NCBI RefSeq assembly: GCF_036324505.1
Contig: NC_086350.1
Coordinates: forward strand, 10,557,032-10,621,031
Reading direction: 5' to 3'
DNA length: 64,000 bases
Source: Eleginops maclovinus
Taxonomy: Eukaryota > Chordata > Actinopteri > Perciformes > Eleginopidae
Shown: piece after piece, positions 39,801-48,796 of the stretch
Numbering within the stretch: position 1 is the first letter of the stretch
How the letters are laid out: each line of letters begins with the position of its first letter
Program-made: the position numbers and the translations under genes
Notes under the pieces: generated by a model
Told to the model about the DNA's origin: nothing
Seen by the model: the letters and a program-made list of their open reading frames with translations, nothing else
Database searches by the model: none

Positions 39801-41189
39801 AACCCTGGTTGTACTGACATGTCGGAGGGATGTGTCTGCCCGGAGGGGTTGACTCTGTTCCGTTCAAACTCTGACGTCTGTGTCTCCGCCTGTAAGAGCA
39901 CTGTCTTTGGTCAAGAAAATTCAATTTCTTTCTGTTTGAATGAATGTTCAGGTAAACTGATTATCTTTATTGTTTAAGGTTGCACTGGACCAGATGGCCA
40001 ACCTAAACAGGTGAATGATACAATTAGTGACAGTTTATCATTATTTACACTGAGTATTTATAACTTTTACAACACTAACTCCATCCATCAAACAGGCTGG
40101 TGACACTTGGCTGAGTGACTGTCTACAATGTACTTGTGATAATGACACAATGAGTGTTCAGTGCAAGCCGCGCACATGTACCATTCAAAATACAAGAGTC
40201 TGCAAGGAAGGCGAAGAGTTGGTGAACCGCACGGTTGGCTGCTGTACCGAGCAGACCTGTGGTGAGTGATTCATAAAATAATGTCTACTGTTGTTTTGTG
40301 TTTGGTCTTTAAATGATTAAGTGGGTACTCCACTGATTTAACAAACTCATATCAGTTGTCTCAATATTCATATGTCATATTTTCTTTTCTCTTCGGTATA
40401 AAAGCTTTCTTTAGCCAGAGAAAACAAACTCACAGTCCGGTTCAGTTGGTGAAAAACATGTTTACCTGTCATTTTCAGTGACGACTCGTACCAACTGTGC
40501 AATGATCAGGAACACCACCTATCTGCAGAAGAAGGACTGCAAGTCAGTGGTACCAGTGGAAATCACAGCCTGTGCCGGATCCTGTGGAGAGTCCAAGTCA
40601 ATGTGAGATTTAAAACAAATGTCCTGAGAGTAATTCAGTATAACATACGTACCTACTCAATCACTATAAACACACTTTTTAAAGAATCAAGATGTTTTAT
40701 TTGTCAAATAAATACAAGTATGTAATGTGAAATGTTGCGCTCAACTCCCAGGAGTGCACAATAAGTACTAGAATATAAATAAGCTAATTAAACAAAATAC
40801 CACATAAAATATATCCTTAATATATAAACTTATACACAATGGTAAAGATGGTAAAATAATAAGAGGGAAGTTAACAGTGCAGAAAAAGTGGCAACCGTAT
40901 ATGGAGGGTAGTATTACATGTATAGACAAGTAATTGACCTTCATGTGAATTGTTTGTGTACATTGAAATGCAGTTGACTGACACTGATTCTGTCTGAAAC
41001 ATCTTCATTTTCAGGTACTCTGCAGAAAGCAACCGCTTGATGCATTCATGCTCGTGCTGTCAAGAAATGTCCACCAGCAAGAAGAATGTGAAGATGGTCT
41101 GCGCTGATGGGCACAAAGAATTGCACACCTACATTGCAGTTGAAAAGTGTGGTTGCAATATCGCTGAATGTAAAGACACGAAAGGTTAA
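15524..41189 (+). CDS. Gel-forming secreted mucin B with twelve CysD-PTS modules (complete gene)
   Basis: Complete secreted polymeric mucin, about 5,075 aa once one missing base near 28747 is allowed for. The start is the ATG at 15524, just ahead of a leader with the core [16 protein letters not shown]. There are 42 coding exons: 15524-15611, 16093-16131, 16231-16492, 16586-16700, 16958-17048, 17132-17238, 17525-17735, 17815-17940, 18834-18951, 19039-19177, 19271-19375, 19506-19575, 19898-20035, 20128-20292, 20374-20468, 20555-20681, 20773-21028, 22457-22506, 22612-22715, 23517-23668, 23819-23957, 24035-24142, 24240-24419, 24504-24743, 24907-25063, 25272-25400, 25619-25769, 26589-26632, 26752-26916, 27060-36547, 37107-37300, 37601-37772, 37880-38124, 38237-38420, 38578-38767, 38858-39033, 39117-39186, 39752-39891, 39979-40010, 40096-40261, 40479-40602, 41015-41189. 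Phases close exactly. The 27060 acceptor lacks a good pyrimidine tract but is the only one that keeps frame. Order: D1-D2-D'-D3, CysD/PTS, D4, VWC, cystine knot. Many CysD copies recall MUC5AC/MUC5B, but orthology is not proven. Confidence 0.93.
16231..18951 (+). other. D1 assembly of mucin B (VWD, C8, TIL/E)
   Basis: The VWD runs from [17 protein letters not shown] (exon 16231) to CGLCGDYNG (exon 16958). The CxxC motif is the type implicated in disulfide-linked multimer assembly of VWF and gel-forming mucins. C8 is exon 17525-17735 ([14 protein letters not shown]-like CLC). TIL is 17815-17940 with 18834-18951. Confidence 0.92.
17341..17463. repeat. (CTT)n microsatellite in a mucin B intron
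   Basis: About 40 CTT units with one CAT interruption form a pure pyrimidine tract roughly 60 bases upstream of the acceptor at 17524. Open frames across it (poly-Phe, poly-Lys) are artefacts. Confidence 0.97.
19039..22506 (+). other. D2 assembly of mucin B (VWD, C8, TIL/E)
   Basis: The VWD starts [19 protein letters not shown] (exon 19039) and ends in exon 20128-20292 with the core MGLCGDFN. Methionine and glycine stand where D1 and D3 have CG, so the first cysteine of the CxxC is absent here. C8 spans exons 20374-20468 and 20555-20681. TIL is 20773-21028, and the E module continues to 22506. The donor at 22506 (gtaggt) is the one that keeps frame. Confidence 0.9.
21029..22456. other. Long intron with a likely transposon-derived insert (about 21320-21640)
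   Basis: Most of this 1.4-kb intron is AT-rich. A block around 21340-21600 differs: it is GC-richer, carries ccagccaatcagagcagagc, and looks like a dispersed fish element. I could not define its ends or family. Confidence 0.35.
22612..25769 (+). other. D' and D3 assemblies of mucin B
   Basis: D' is exons 22612-22715 ([15 protein letters not shown]) and 23517-23668 ([17 protein letters not shown]). D3 VWD spans 23819-24743, from [20 protein letters not shown] to [12 protein letters not shown]3 C8 is 24907-25063, and TIL is 25272-25400 plus 25619-25769. D'D3 mediates N-terminal multimerisation in this family. Confidence 0.9.
24769..24864. repeat. (GATA)n microsatellite in a mucin B intron
   Basis: About 23 GATA units end in two GGTA variants, between the donor at 24744 and the acceptor at 24906. 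It is likely polymorphic in length. Confidence 0.97.
26589..26916 (+). other. Cys-rich linker between D3 and the CysD-PTS exon of mucin B
   Basis: Exons 26589-26632 and 26752-26916 encode [19 protein letters not shown] followed by a small module with [15 protein letters not shown] and AVCGEKG. The exon pair 36510-36547/37107-37300 after the array encodes a similar module ([19 protein letters not shown]). Related Cys-rich caps therefore flank the repeat exon on both sides. Confidence 0.75.
27311..36006 (+). repeat. Twelve tandem CysD-PTS modules, 747-bp period
   Basis: The module start (TGC of [15 protein letters not shown]) occurs at 27311, 28058, 28804, 29551, 30298, 31045, 32005, 32752, 33499, 34246, 34966 and 35713. 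Most steps are 747 bases (249 codons). One is 746 (missing base), one is 960 (extra spacer after copy 6) and one is 720 (short spacer after copy 10). Each module has a CysD of about 98 residues ending CCVYKC, then about 150 residues of Thr-rich spacer with [17 protein letters not shown] and (T)TEKPTTT units. The CysD protein sequence is the same in copies 2-12, and copy 1 differs by G for D (YPGF/YPDF). All lie in the single exon 27060-36547. Confidence 0.97.
28744..28750 (+). other. Single-base deletion in the mucin B repeat exon
   Basis: At the end of module 2 the sequence reads gccacagaaagtcaag. All other modules read gccacagaaaagtcaag, with four A's before the G. The frame from 27060 therefore hits a stop at 28775-28777, and the module-3 frame is displaced by one base. 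It is a homopolymer A loss in a near-identical repeat, so a consensus error is the likely cause. Confidence 0.9.
36548..37106. other. Intron after the giant repeat exon of mucin B
   Basis: The donor is gtaagtac at 36548 and the acceptor is atgtag before 37107. The interval is AT-rich. The repeat frame stays open into it until about 36735, by chance. No other element was recognised. Confidence 0.85.
37880..39891 (+). other. D4 assembly of mucin B (VWD with GDPH, C8, TIL)
   Basis: The VWD opens [19 protein letters not shown], with GDPH codons at 37897-37908, the same autocleavage-type site as in mucin A. VWD exons are 37880-38124, 38237-38420 and 38578-38767. C8 is 38858-39033 ([17 protein letters not shown]). 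TIL is 39117-39186 and 39752-39891 ([12 protein letters not shown]). Confidence 0.9.
39415..39650. repeat. Dispersed teleost repeat copy inside a mucin B intron
   Basis: The stretch with atggcgttagaggatag, tcatgggatcaccaaagtca, gtacatgaatgtct, ctcctggcaatcaatcac and atatttcactctggacca resembles a short interspersed repeat common in percomorph fish genomes. The family name is not known to me and the boundaries are approximate. Confidence 0.55.
39979..41189 (+). other. Single VWC and C-terminal cystine knot of mucin B
   Basis: Exons 39979-40010 and 40096-40261 encode one VWC ([10 protein letters not shown] to CCTEQTC). Exons 40479-40602 and 41015-41189 encode the CTCK ([23 protein letters not shown]), ending at TAA 41187-41189. 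The VWC-like units that follow the first VWC in mucin A are absent, so the mucin B C-terminus is shorter. Confidence 0.9.
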
Positions 41190-41628
41190 AGTACACAATT
41201 TGCTAGACAACGTTTAATAGAAAGGAAAATCTGACTTATATACTTTTATGAACTTTAAACAATTCCTCTCCAAAAACCACCATAGTCAAGACTCAATAGG
41301 TAAAGACACATGTCTTTATATTTAGCACTCTGACAATGCTTGTCATCAGGCAGGTCCATATAGTGCCTTGTCATGACGGCACATATTTGAGTCCTGGTGT
41401 CTCTTTTAGCTTTTGAAGAGGTTGTTGCATTATACAAATTGTACCATTTGGTATTTTCTTCAGAGGGTATTTCTCTTTCTTTTACTGTAAATGTCCTCAG
41501 ACATAACAGTAGTCGGTCATAATTTCTAACAGCACCATCAATGGTCTTATAACCTTTAAATTATGTTATCATCCATTAAATATATTGTATAATTAAAAGA
41601 GTGTGAAGAATGTCCAAGTGCTTTATCC

Positions 41629-41634
41629 AATAAA
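41629..41634 (+). terminator. Polyadenylation signal of mucin B
   Basis: AATAAA lies 440 bases after the stop codon. The intervening 3' UTR has no other feature I recognise. A weaker AATTAAA lies some 40 bases upstream. Confidence 0.6.
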
Positions 41635-41750
41635 ACTTGCCAAACTTCTGCAAACTGAATGTCATCAATGTCATTAAAATTCATCATTATATGGTTTTGA
41701 TTTTTAGTTATTTTTTACGTAGATTTGTGTTTAATTAGATTACATACAAT

Positions 41751-41820
41751 TAGATTAGATTCAACTTTATTGTCATTGCACAGAGTACATTTCGTTGTTA
41801 AGACAACGAAATGCATGTCT
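41751..41820. repeat. Teleost dispersed-repeat remnant (ctttattgtcattgcac motif)
   Basis: attcaactttattgtcattg, followed by cacagagtac and aacgaaatgca, matches a motif seen at the ends of many fish interspersed elements, possibly LINE 3' tails. A related remnant lies at 49855-49990. Family assignment is uncertain. Confidence 0.5.
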
Positions 41821-42189
41821 ATTATATTAAAGTATATACAGTGCATCGGTCAGATATAGACAAACCTAAGTATTTACACTTTGAACAGTACAAGGAGGAA
41901 TACACATTATAAACAGCAGTAAAGCAATTGAATACATTATATATCAGGTATAAATATAGATAGTATTTAATACCGACACTATAGACAGAATCAATATGAA
42001 TACCATGTGTTTGAATAGTGAATTGTTGGTACTGGGAACAGTCTTTCCATTTCAATACAAATATGTTGCCTTTAGTTTAAGCAGTGAACCATAATCTATC
42101 ATGTTAGTTGTATTATTTTGTATGTTATTGAATACATATTATCTTTATTATTTGATATTTAGACATGTACAGTTTGTGACCTATAAAAA

Positions 42190-42335
42190 CACACATTAAG
42201 GTACTCAATGTACTGTATTTAAGTACAGTGTTGAACTGTGTGTACTTCTGCTGAGTATTTTACATTTTCTGTTGCTTTACTCTTATACTCCACTAAAGGG
42301 TACTTGATACCTTCAGTTACTTTGCAGATTCCGAT
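42190..42335. repeat. Remnant of a fish DNA-transposon-like repeat (ttaagtac/tactcca type)
   Basis: Stepwise motifs such as gtactgtatttaagtacagt, gctgagtattttacat and cttatactccactaaa recur at 49575-49700, 51130-51260, 51480-51595 and at the right edge. They look like copies of one non-autonomous element family, identified by eye only. Confidence 0.5.
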
Positions 42336-43188
42336 GTATTTATAAAGCAGTTCAACTAAGCCAGCATACAGATTATAATATAAAAAGCATTTACCATAGC
42401 TGCAAAATAAGTCTTTTTGCTTTTGGCACTTTAAGTATAATTTTAATGAAATCTTTTGTCCTCCTACCTAGTGAATACTTGATCAACTACTACTAGAGTA
42501 CTACGTGTCCATAATTATAAATAATAGCGTAACTTACTTAATTAATATCTTTCTTTTTGTGTCTATTCAACAAAGTAAATAATCAAAGACATTTGTAAAC
42601 TATAATTTTATTTTCATTAGAAATAAAAAGTAGGCCTATGTATAAAAATAATTTGTGTGTATAATGTATTAATATATACAATTAAGAAATACAAAGTCCC
42701 TTTTTTTATTTATATCATGATTTAATATCAATAAACATGATATAGCCTACATTGATCAATGTGTCTCTAAATCAACCAAATCGTTACGCAAAACATTCAA
42801 ACAAATGTGCCATTCGAAAATATACTCATATTCATATGCTTTACTCGTAGTCAGATGATATGCTTAAACAGATCGATAAAATAATAAACGTGTTAAGCAG
42901 AAAGTATTTGCCATTTATTCTATGAATGTATGTCATACTGTAGAAGGTTTTGGTATGATGTAGAATACTTTTTTTTTTTTTAAACAGGAAACGGAAACCG
43001 AAAAACTAATTGTGTATTTAAGAAATATTTAATATGAAAAAAAAATCCCCGTCTTTTATTATATTTATTTATTGAACGTCATTTTGTATTAATTTATATA
43101 TATATATATCACTGATGGGAATGTTTCTGTATACAAAATAGTATATGTTTTTGAATACAAAAAAAAAAGAGTTCAGCGGGCTCTGACT

Positions 43189-43404
43189 GGAACTGATTCC
43201 TTGTAGCGTTATCCAGCCGGACCCTTTTCAGTGTAACACGCCGTCTGGCAGTCATGTCGAAGCTGAAGTCAGGACACCAACTGTTAGAGCAGTCAAATAC
43301 TGTTAAAAATAACTAAATGCGTTATTTTTATACCCAGTAATACATTAGTTTAGATTATGTGTTGAGGAAAAGCGAGGTATCCATCGCAGTATCGACTTAT
43401 TTTG
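43189..43404 (+). promoter_or_regulatory. gtf2h1: Probable promoter / noncoding first exon of gtf2h1
   Basis: The base composition rises in GC here relative to the AT-rich flanks. A plausible 5' splice donor (gaggtaaaat) lies at 43405, and the coding exon begins after the acceptor tttttcag at 43979. This interval is therefore the likely noncoding exon 1. It contains an ATG at 43254 opening a 20-codon frame that ends at 43314-43316, a possible upstream ORF if this is transcribed. There is no direct evidence for the start site. Confidence 0.4.
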
Positions 43405-43987
43405 AGGTAAAATAAGTTTAAAACCGACTTCTCCCTCAGGCTTTTTCTCTTCTAGATTGTTAAGGTTAGCTAACGTATCACCGGTTAGCTATGATATTAT
43501 AAATATATAATAAAACCCAACCATTTCTTTCTTGTGTTGCTGAGCAGAGAATTAAAGTATTACAGGAAGCAAGAGATGTATTTGGGATGTGGTGAAATAC
43601 GATAAGAAATTGGTGCTTAAAGAGGTTCATCTATAACGTTATGATCTCTTTACTCTCGATACCGTTAATGTTGTTAATTTCAAATCTGTGACTGCAGGTC
43701 AAACATCGACCAGTGCACTGTCCTTACAATGCCCTGTTTATCTTTAAATCTGTGAGATTAATTCGACATCATGCAGGAAGTCATTGTTAATGTAGTTAAT
43801 TTATTGTTGTATTTTACACATATCTTAAAGATCTTTCTGTATGAGCTTGTTTTGTAATTCTGTTCATCTTAATTGTATTTTAATGACTTTTTGTTTTGTG
43901 TTTCTGTTGCAATATTTCTGTGTGCTATATTAATATACCTTCCTTGCCATGCTTATATAATAATCATTGACTTTTTCAGTTTGAGCT

Positions 43988-46900
43988 ATGGCATCCCTAT
44001 CAGAGGAGGTGCTGCTGGTGTTGAAAAAGGTTCGCCAGAGGAAGCAGGATGGCACACTTTATCTGATGGCTGAACGTATAGCCTGGGGTCCAGAGGGCAA
44101 GGACCGCTTCTCAGTCAGCCACTTATATGCAGATATTCGCTGTGAGTACCATCCAACTAGAAAGAAGTGCTAAAATATTGTGTTGGTGGTGTTCTAAAGA
44201 TGCACTTTTTGTTCTCTGCACAGGTCAGAAAATCAGCCCTGACGGTAAAGCCAAAATTCAGCTGCAGCTCGTGCTTCACACCGGCGAGAGTACCACATTC
44301 CACTTTTCCAATGACAGCACTGCTCTCAAAGACAGAGATGCTGCTAAGGAGCTGCTACAGCAGTTGCTGCCCAAGTTCAAGAAAAAAGCCAACAAGGAAC
44401 TGGAGGAGAAAAACAGGTGAGACCCAGTTGTTTTCACAAGATTCACTTAAAGGATACATCTGATGAAATTGCATTATAAGATGAAAAGCAACAATAAAAG
44501 TATGCTTTTAACAAGTGTTGTCTGTGTGACCACAGAGTTCCCATCCTTAAAAAAAGAATTATAAACACACCAATGAGCCACAGTCTTGCACTGGGTGACA
44601 TTTTTCAGCATTGTACTTTATTTTGGGCCCACATACACTGTACTGATGTTGTTTAATTCAATAGAGTACAACACCTGTATAAAAGGAAAAACCCAATGTT
44701 CTCCTGTTTGCATAATGTAGAATTAACTGAAGAACTGTCTTGCAATCTTTTTTTATTTAACTAACTCTTTTGGAACTCTCTTAAAGATTAACATGCTCTG
44801 TATGAACAAATGAACTTGGGTTTGAGGATCGTGAACAGGTTAGGGAAGTCCTTCTTTGAGTATGGAAGTTCACTTTTTACTTTGGGAACAGCCTGTGTGA
44901 CCAAATAATCAGTCTACTATTGAGATTTTAATGCCATCTTTTCAATACTATTCATGAAATGTTTTTCCCTGTAGGATGCTTCAGGAAGATCCTGTGCTGT
45001 TCCAGTTGTATAAAGATCTGGTGGTGAGCCAGGTGATCAGTGCAGATGAATTCTGGGCCAACCGGGTAGGAGACATAAACAACTCGGACTCCGCTTTATC
45101 CAACAACAAACAGGACGTTGGTATATCTGGAGCCTTTCTGGTGAGTACATCAAGAATCTTAAATTGCAAAATTTGAATCAACATGGTGAACTTCAGTATC
45201 ATCACCAAAGTTGTAAACTATTTTTTGTACATTACAGGCAGACATTAGACCTCAGACTGATGGCTGCAATGGCTTGAGATATAATTTGACTGCTGACATT
45301 ATTGAATCTATCTTCAGAACGTACCCTGCAGGTAAATAATCTCAACTTTAAAGTTAGTCTGCTGCTTTCATCCATGGCTGCTACGAGCTCAGATAAGACT
45401 GAGAATTAAAGGAATATTTCACCCCAAAAATGAACATTTGTAATTCAATTACTCACCCATGTTAAAATCTCACGCCTGCACAGGTGTGCTAGTATATAGT
45501 GTGGGGAAGTGTATTAAAATGTAGGGTTTTAGCACAAATGCATGTGTTTGGGAAAATACTGCATGAGTTCCGTGAAAAATAGTTTTGACCTGACACAGCC
45601 CCAGTGTATGTTTTTTCTTCTTCTTGTGTCATCATTGAGGCATGCCAGAAAATGAATTCTGGAGCCGATAAACAAATGATCGTTTCGGCTGTGAAGTGTT
45701 CCTGTAAATGTGCAGCTTGTGTGCCTAGGCACTGCAACTGGATTGGACTAAATATCTTAATTTGCGCTGTACTTGCAGTGAAGCAGAAGTATAGTGAAAA
45801 TGTGCCTCATGAGCTGTCGGAGAAGGAATTCTGGACCCGCTTTTTCCAGTCCCATTATTTTCACAGAGACCGCCTCAACACAGGAACACAGACATCTTCT
45901 CAGAGTGTGGCAAGCAGGATGAAATAGGTAGGAGATTTAAAGTGTTTTCAGGTGCAAATCTCACATAAATGCAAGTATTTTCTACAGATGTCAGTACATG
46001 TTCTACCTAAACACCCGCAAATGAAACGGCTGAGCTACAAATCTGTTTTAAAACCTGTCTAACACAGGGTTAAAGTCCATGGTGGTTCAAGGAGTGAAGA
46101 ATCCTTTAGTGGACCTCCTGTGGTTAGAAGATAAAACATTAGACGAGGTGACGTATAATGATTTGCCAATCACAGCCACATCATACTACTGAAAAATTAT
46201 TTTCTTTTATAGTTTTCTTTTCCTCCTTCCTCCCTTGACCTGAAGATTTGGTATTTTCTGTGACACAGGGTTACGGAGTTTGCTCGACAATGCCCTCAAC
46301 TTCCAACAGGACTGTGAAGGACAGCAGCAACTCGGCCATTATAAAGCGGTTCAACCATCACAGTGCCATGGTGCTGGCAGCAGGCTCACGCAAGGGGTGA
46401 AGAAATAACTTTTTTTAAAACCTTGATTATTCTCATCAATTCTTTGCTAACTGTGTCATATTTTTAAAGGGAGACAACAGGTGACCAAGCTAGTGAGACG
46501 AGCAGCACAGACGGAAACTCAAGGGACTCTGACTTCTTTCAGCCTCCTGTAAAGAAGGTGTGATGCCTCTGCAGCTGAGTTTTATTTTCTAAATTTGAAT
46601 ATTGCTCTATAACAGCCTGTCACTTTTTCTGTTTGCAAACTTTCTTAGGTGAAAATACAGGAAGCCATAGAGTATGAAGATCTTCAAAGGGAAAAGAAGC
46701 CAAAAACAATTGCATTAAACCTCAAAAAGTCTGACAGGTACAGTCTGTCCACATTTTATTTTGTATTCTTCTTGTTCTCGTACTCAGTAAGTGAATAGTG
46801 TTTAATTAAACACTGTCAGATGGGGGTAGTTTAAAACATTTAGTTTAACAAGCTTTTACCAATCAGTACTAATTATTCCACTTGTAAAACTATGTTGAGA

Positions 46901-48796
46901 AAAGTAAGTTGTGTTTTCCAGTCATTCATTTTCTTACAAATGGATATAAGAGGATTATTTGTAACACATTTGAATGTTTCCAAAGCCAGAAATCAACTCT
47001 GCACAGTTTGGAGGAAGAGTGCACAATTGATCTCAAAATAGAATTGGTAGTTCAGATTACAGCTCAGTTTTATTGCCTTCACTGTGTTAAAGTTCTTGCT
47101 GCTCACCATAACACCATAATGTTACTTCAGCAATGAAATAACGGGTTATATTATTGGTTGATTTAATGTTGAACTGTATGGTTTATAATGTTTCTCTCTC
47201 GCTCTCTGTATTCATAAGGTATGCTCATGGTCCTGTGCCTCTTCAGTCCCAACACTATTCGACAAGCCAGGATATCATCAACTCTCTCAACTACATCCGG
47301 CATGAGATGGTCAATTATAAACCCAACCTCACTCAGGTTAGAGGGTGAACTCTACATTCACATACATACCAGCTCGCAGCGCTGTTGTGATTCAACAACT
47401 ATTAAACGTTTCTAAATGAGATTAATCTACAATTCTAATCCTAATATGCAACGTGCACAATATGTAAAATAAACAATTCAATATTTATTTTATTTTCTTC
47501 TTACTCAAGTTAGAATATTTCAATTGTGACGTGTAAGGATCTACTGATTCTCAACCTAGGATCTCCTGATTGTGTTCAAATATATCCAAGTGTTTTCAGA
47601 AATATACCAGTTTGTTTTCCTGAAAAGTCAGGGATGTGTAACTTTAAGTGTTTAACACAGTGATACTTTCTGCAGGTGTTGTGCAGCACGACGGCTAGTT
47701 CTGCCATTGCTGCACTTTCTCCAGGTGGCGTGCTGATGCAGGCAGCAACACAGCAGGCCATAAATCGTAAGTGTGTAGTACGATTTGTTGATAACAATTT
47801 AAGTATTTATTTTGAAAGTTGGTGGTCTGTAGCACATCTGTCAGGCTGCATCCATAAGACTGAAGTCAGCTCTTATGCAGAGATAAAGGTGGGGATTTAA
47901 TTCTCTGAGTTCCGGGATTTGTAGATTGTGATTCGTCACTACTGCTGAAACTTGAATCCATCCTGACAAATGTTTATTTTAGGCAGTACGTTTTGTCTTC
48001 TTATTTGAATCTTAGAATTTATCTTTCAGAGATGGTACCCTCTGATGTTCAAGGAGAGCTGAAGCATCTTTATGCAGCTGCTGGAGAGTTGCTGAGACAC
48101 TTCTGGTCCTGTTTTCCTGTTAACACACCGTTTCTAGAGGAAAAGGTAACTAATAATAAAAACTTTAAGGAAATATGTAAAAATGGTGGGGGATAAAAAA
48201 AATGACATCTGTTATCAGAGTCATACATTTGCCCATAAGTGATAGATGTATTCAAGCACCTTGGACTTATTCATGTTTTATTGTCTTACAAAACTTAATG
48301 ACAGTAAATGTTTGCAGAGCTTTCTGACAATATCCCAATATGTGTTTTTTTTGTATATACTTTTTATAATGGCATTTATAGACATTTGTTTTTACTTGGA
48401 TATTTTACATCGCAGTGCTACATGAAGGTTTCACTTTTTCCGCTCCGTCAATTTGTCTGTCAGCGAGCATACAGAAAATCTGTTGGTTTTGCGCTTCAGA
48501 TTGATTGTCATCATGTCATACTTTTTGATATAGGTGACGAAAATGAAGTCAAACCTGGAGAGATTTCAGGTGTCCAAGCTTTGCCCTTTCCAGGAGAAGA
48601 TTCAGCGTCAGTACTTAAGTGCAAATGTAAGTCCCTAAACTATTAATGATAACACAAGGTCTTACATGCCGGGTGACGCTTTTATTAAATGACTTTGACG
48701 TCCCCTCAGCTCACAGGACATTTGGAGCAGATGTTGCAGACAGCCTATAGCAAGTTCCACGTCTGGCAAACGCGTCGCATGTTGAGGAAAACCTGA
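43988..48796 (+). CDS. gtf2h1: General transcription factor IIH subunit 1 (TFIIH p62)
   Basis: Core TFIIH subunit acting in RNA polymerase II initiation and nucleotide excision repair in the nucleus. Coding exons are 43988-44141, 44224-44416, 44975-45140, 45238-45331, 45779-45927, 46068-46147, 46269-46396, 46470-46557, 46649-46737, 47219-47336, 47676-47766, 48030-48145, 48534-48626 and 48710-48796 (TGA). The protein starts [20 protein letters not shown]. It has the N-terminal PH-like domain (residues about 1-105), two BSD domains (around residues 100-160 and 180-235, the second with [12 protein letters not shown]) and the C-terminal helical region ([16 protein letters not shown]). Exon lengths total 1,646, one short of 549 codons. 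The missing base lies near 45887, where the sequence reads ACAGGAACACAGACATC and the frame then runs into TAG at 45925-45927 (251 codons). With the base counted, the length is 548 aa, equal to human p62. Confidence 0.95.
45410..45480. repeat. Dispersed fish repeat fragment in gtf2h1 intron
   Basis: aaaggaatatttcaccccaa and aatgaacatt, then ttactcacccatgttaa, match a widely scattered teleost element end. It lies in the intron between exons 45238-45331 and 45779-45927. Confidence 0.5.
45884..45892 (+). other. gtf2h1: Single-base deletion in gtf2h1 exon 5
   Basis: After RDRLNTG the next conserved codons (DIFSEC-like, then GKQDEIG across the junction) sit one base out of frame. The splice donor at 45928 and all later exons fit the shifted frame. 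As written, the frame stops at 45925-45927. Confidence 0.88.

Larger units (their letters stand above)
41635..43188. other. Intergenic region between mucin B and gtf2h1
   Basis: AT-rich DNA with two recognisable repeat remnants (41751-41820 and 42190-42335) and otherwise low-complexity sequence, including a short (TA)n at about 43099. No coding signal was seen. Confidence 0.6.

Noticed and set aside
45400..45780. Extra gtf2h1 exon in the frame upstream of 45779
   Set aside because: The frame is open by chance. The exon starts at the acceptor cttgcag before 45779, and the upstream part is a dispersed repeat.
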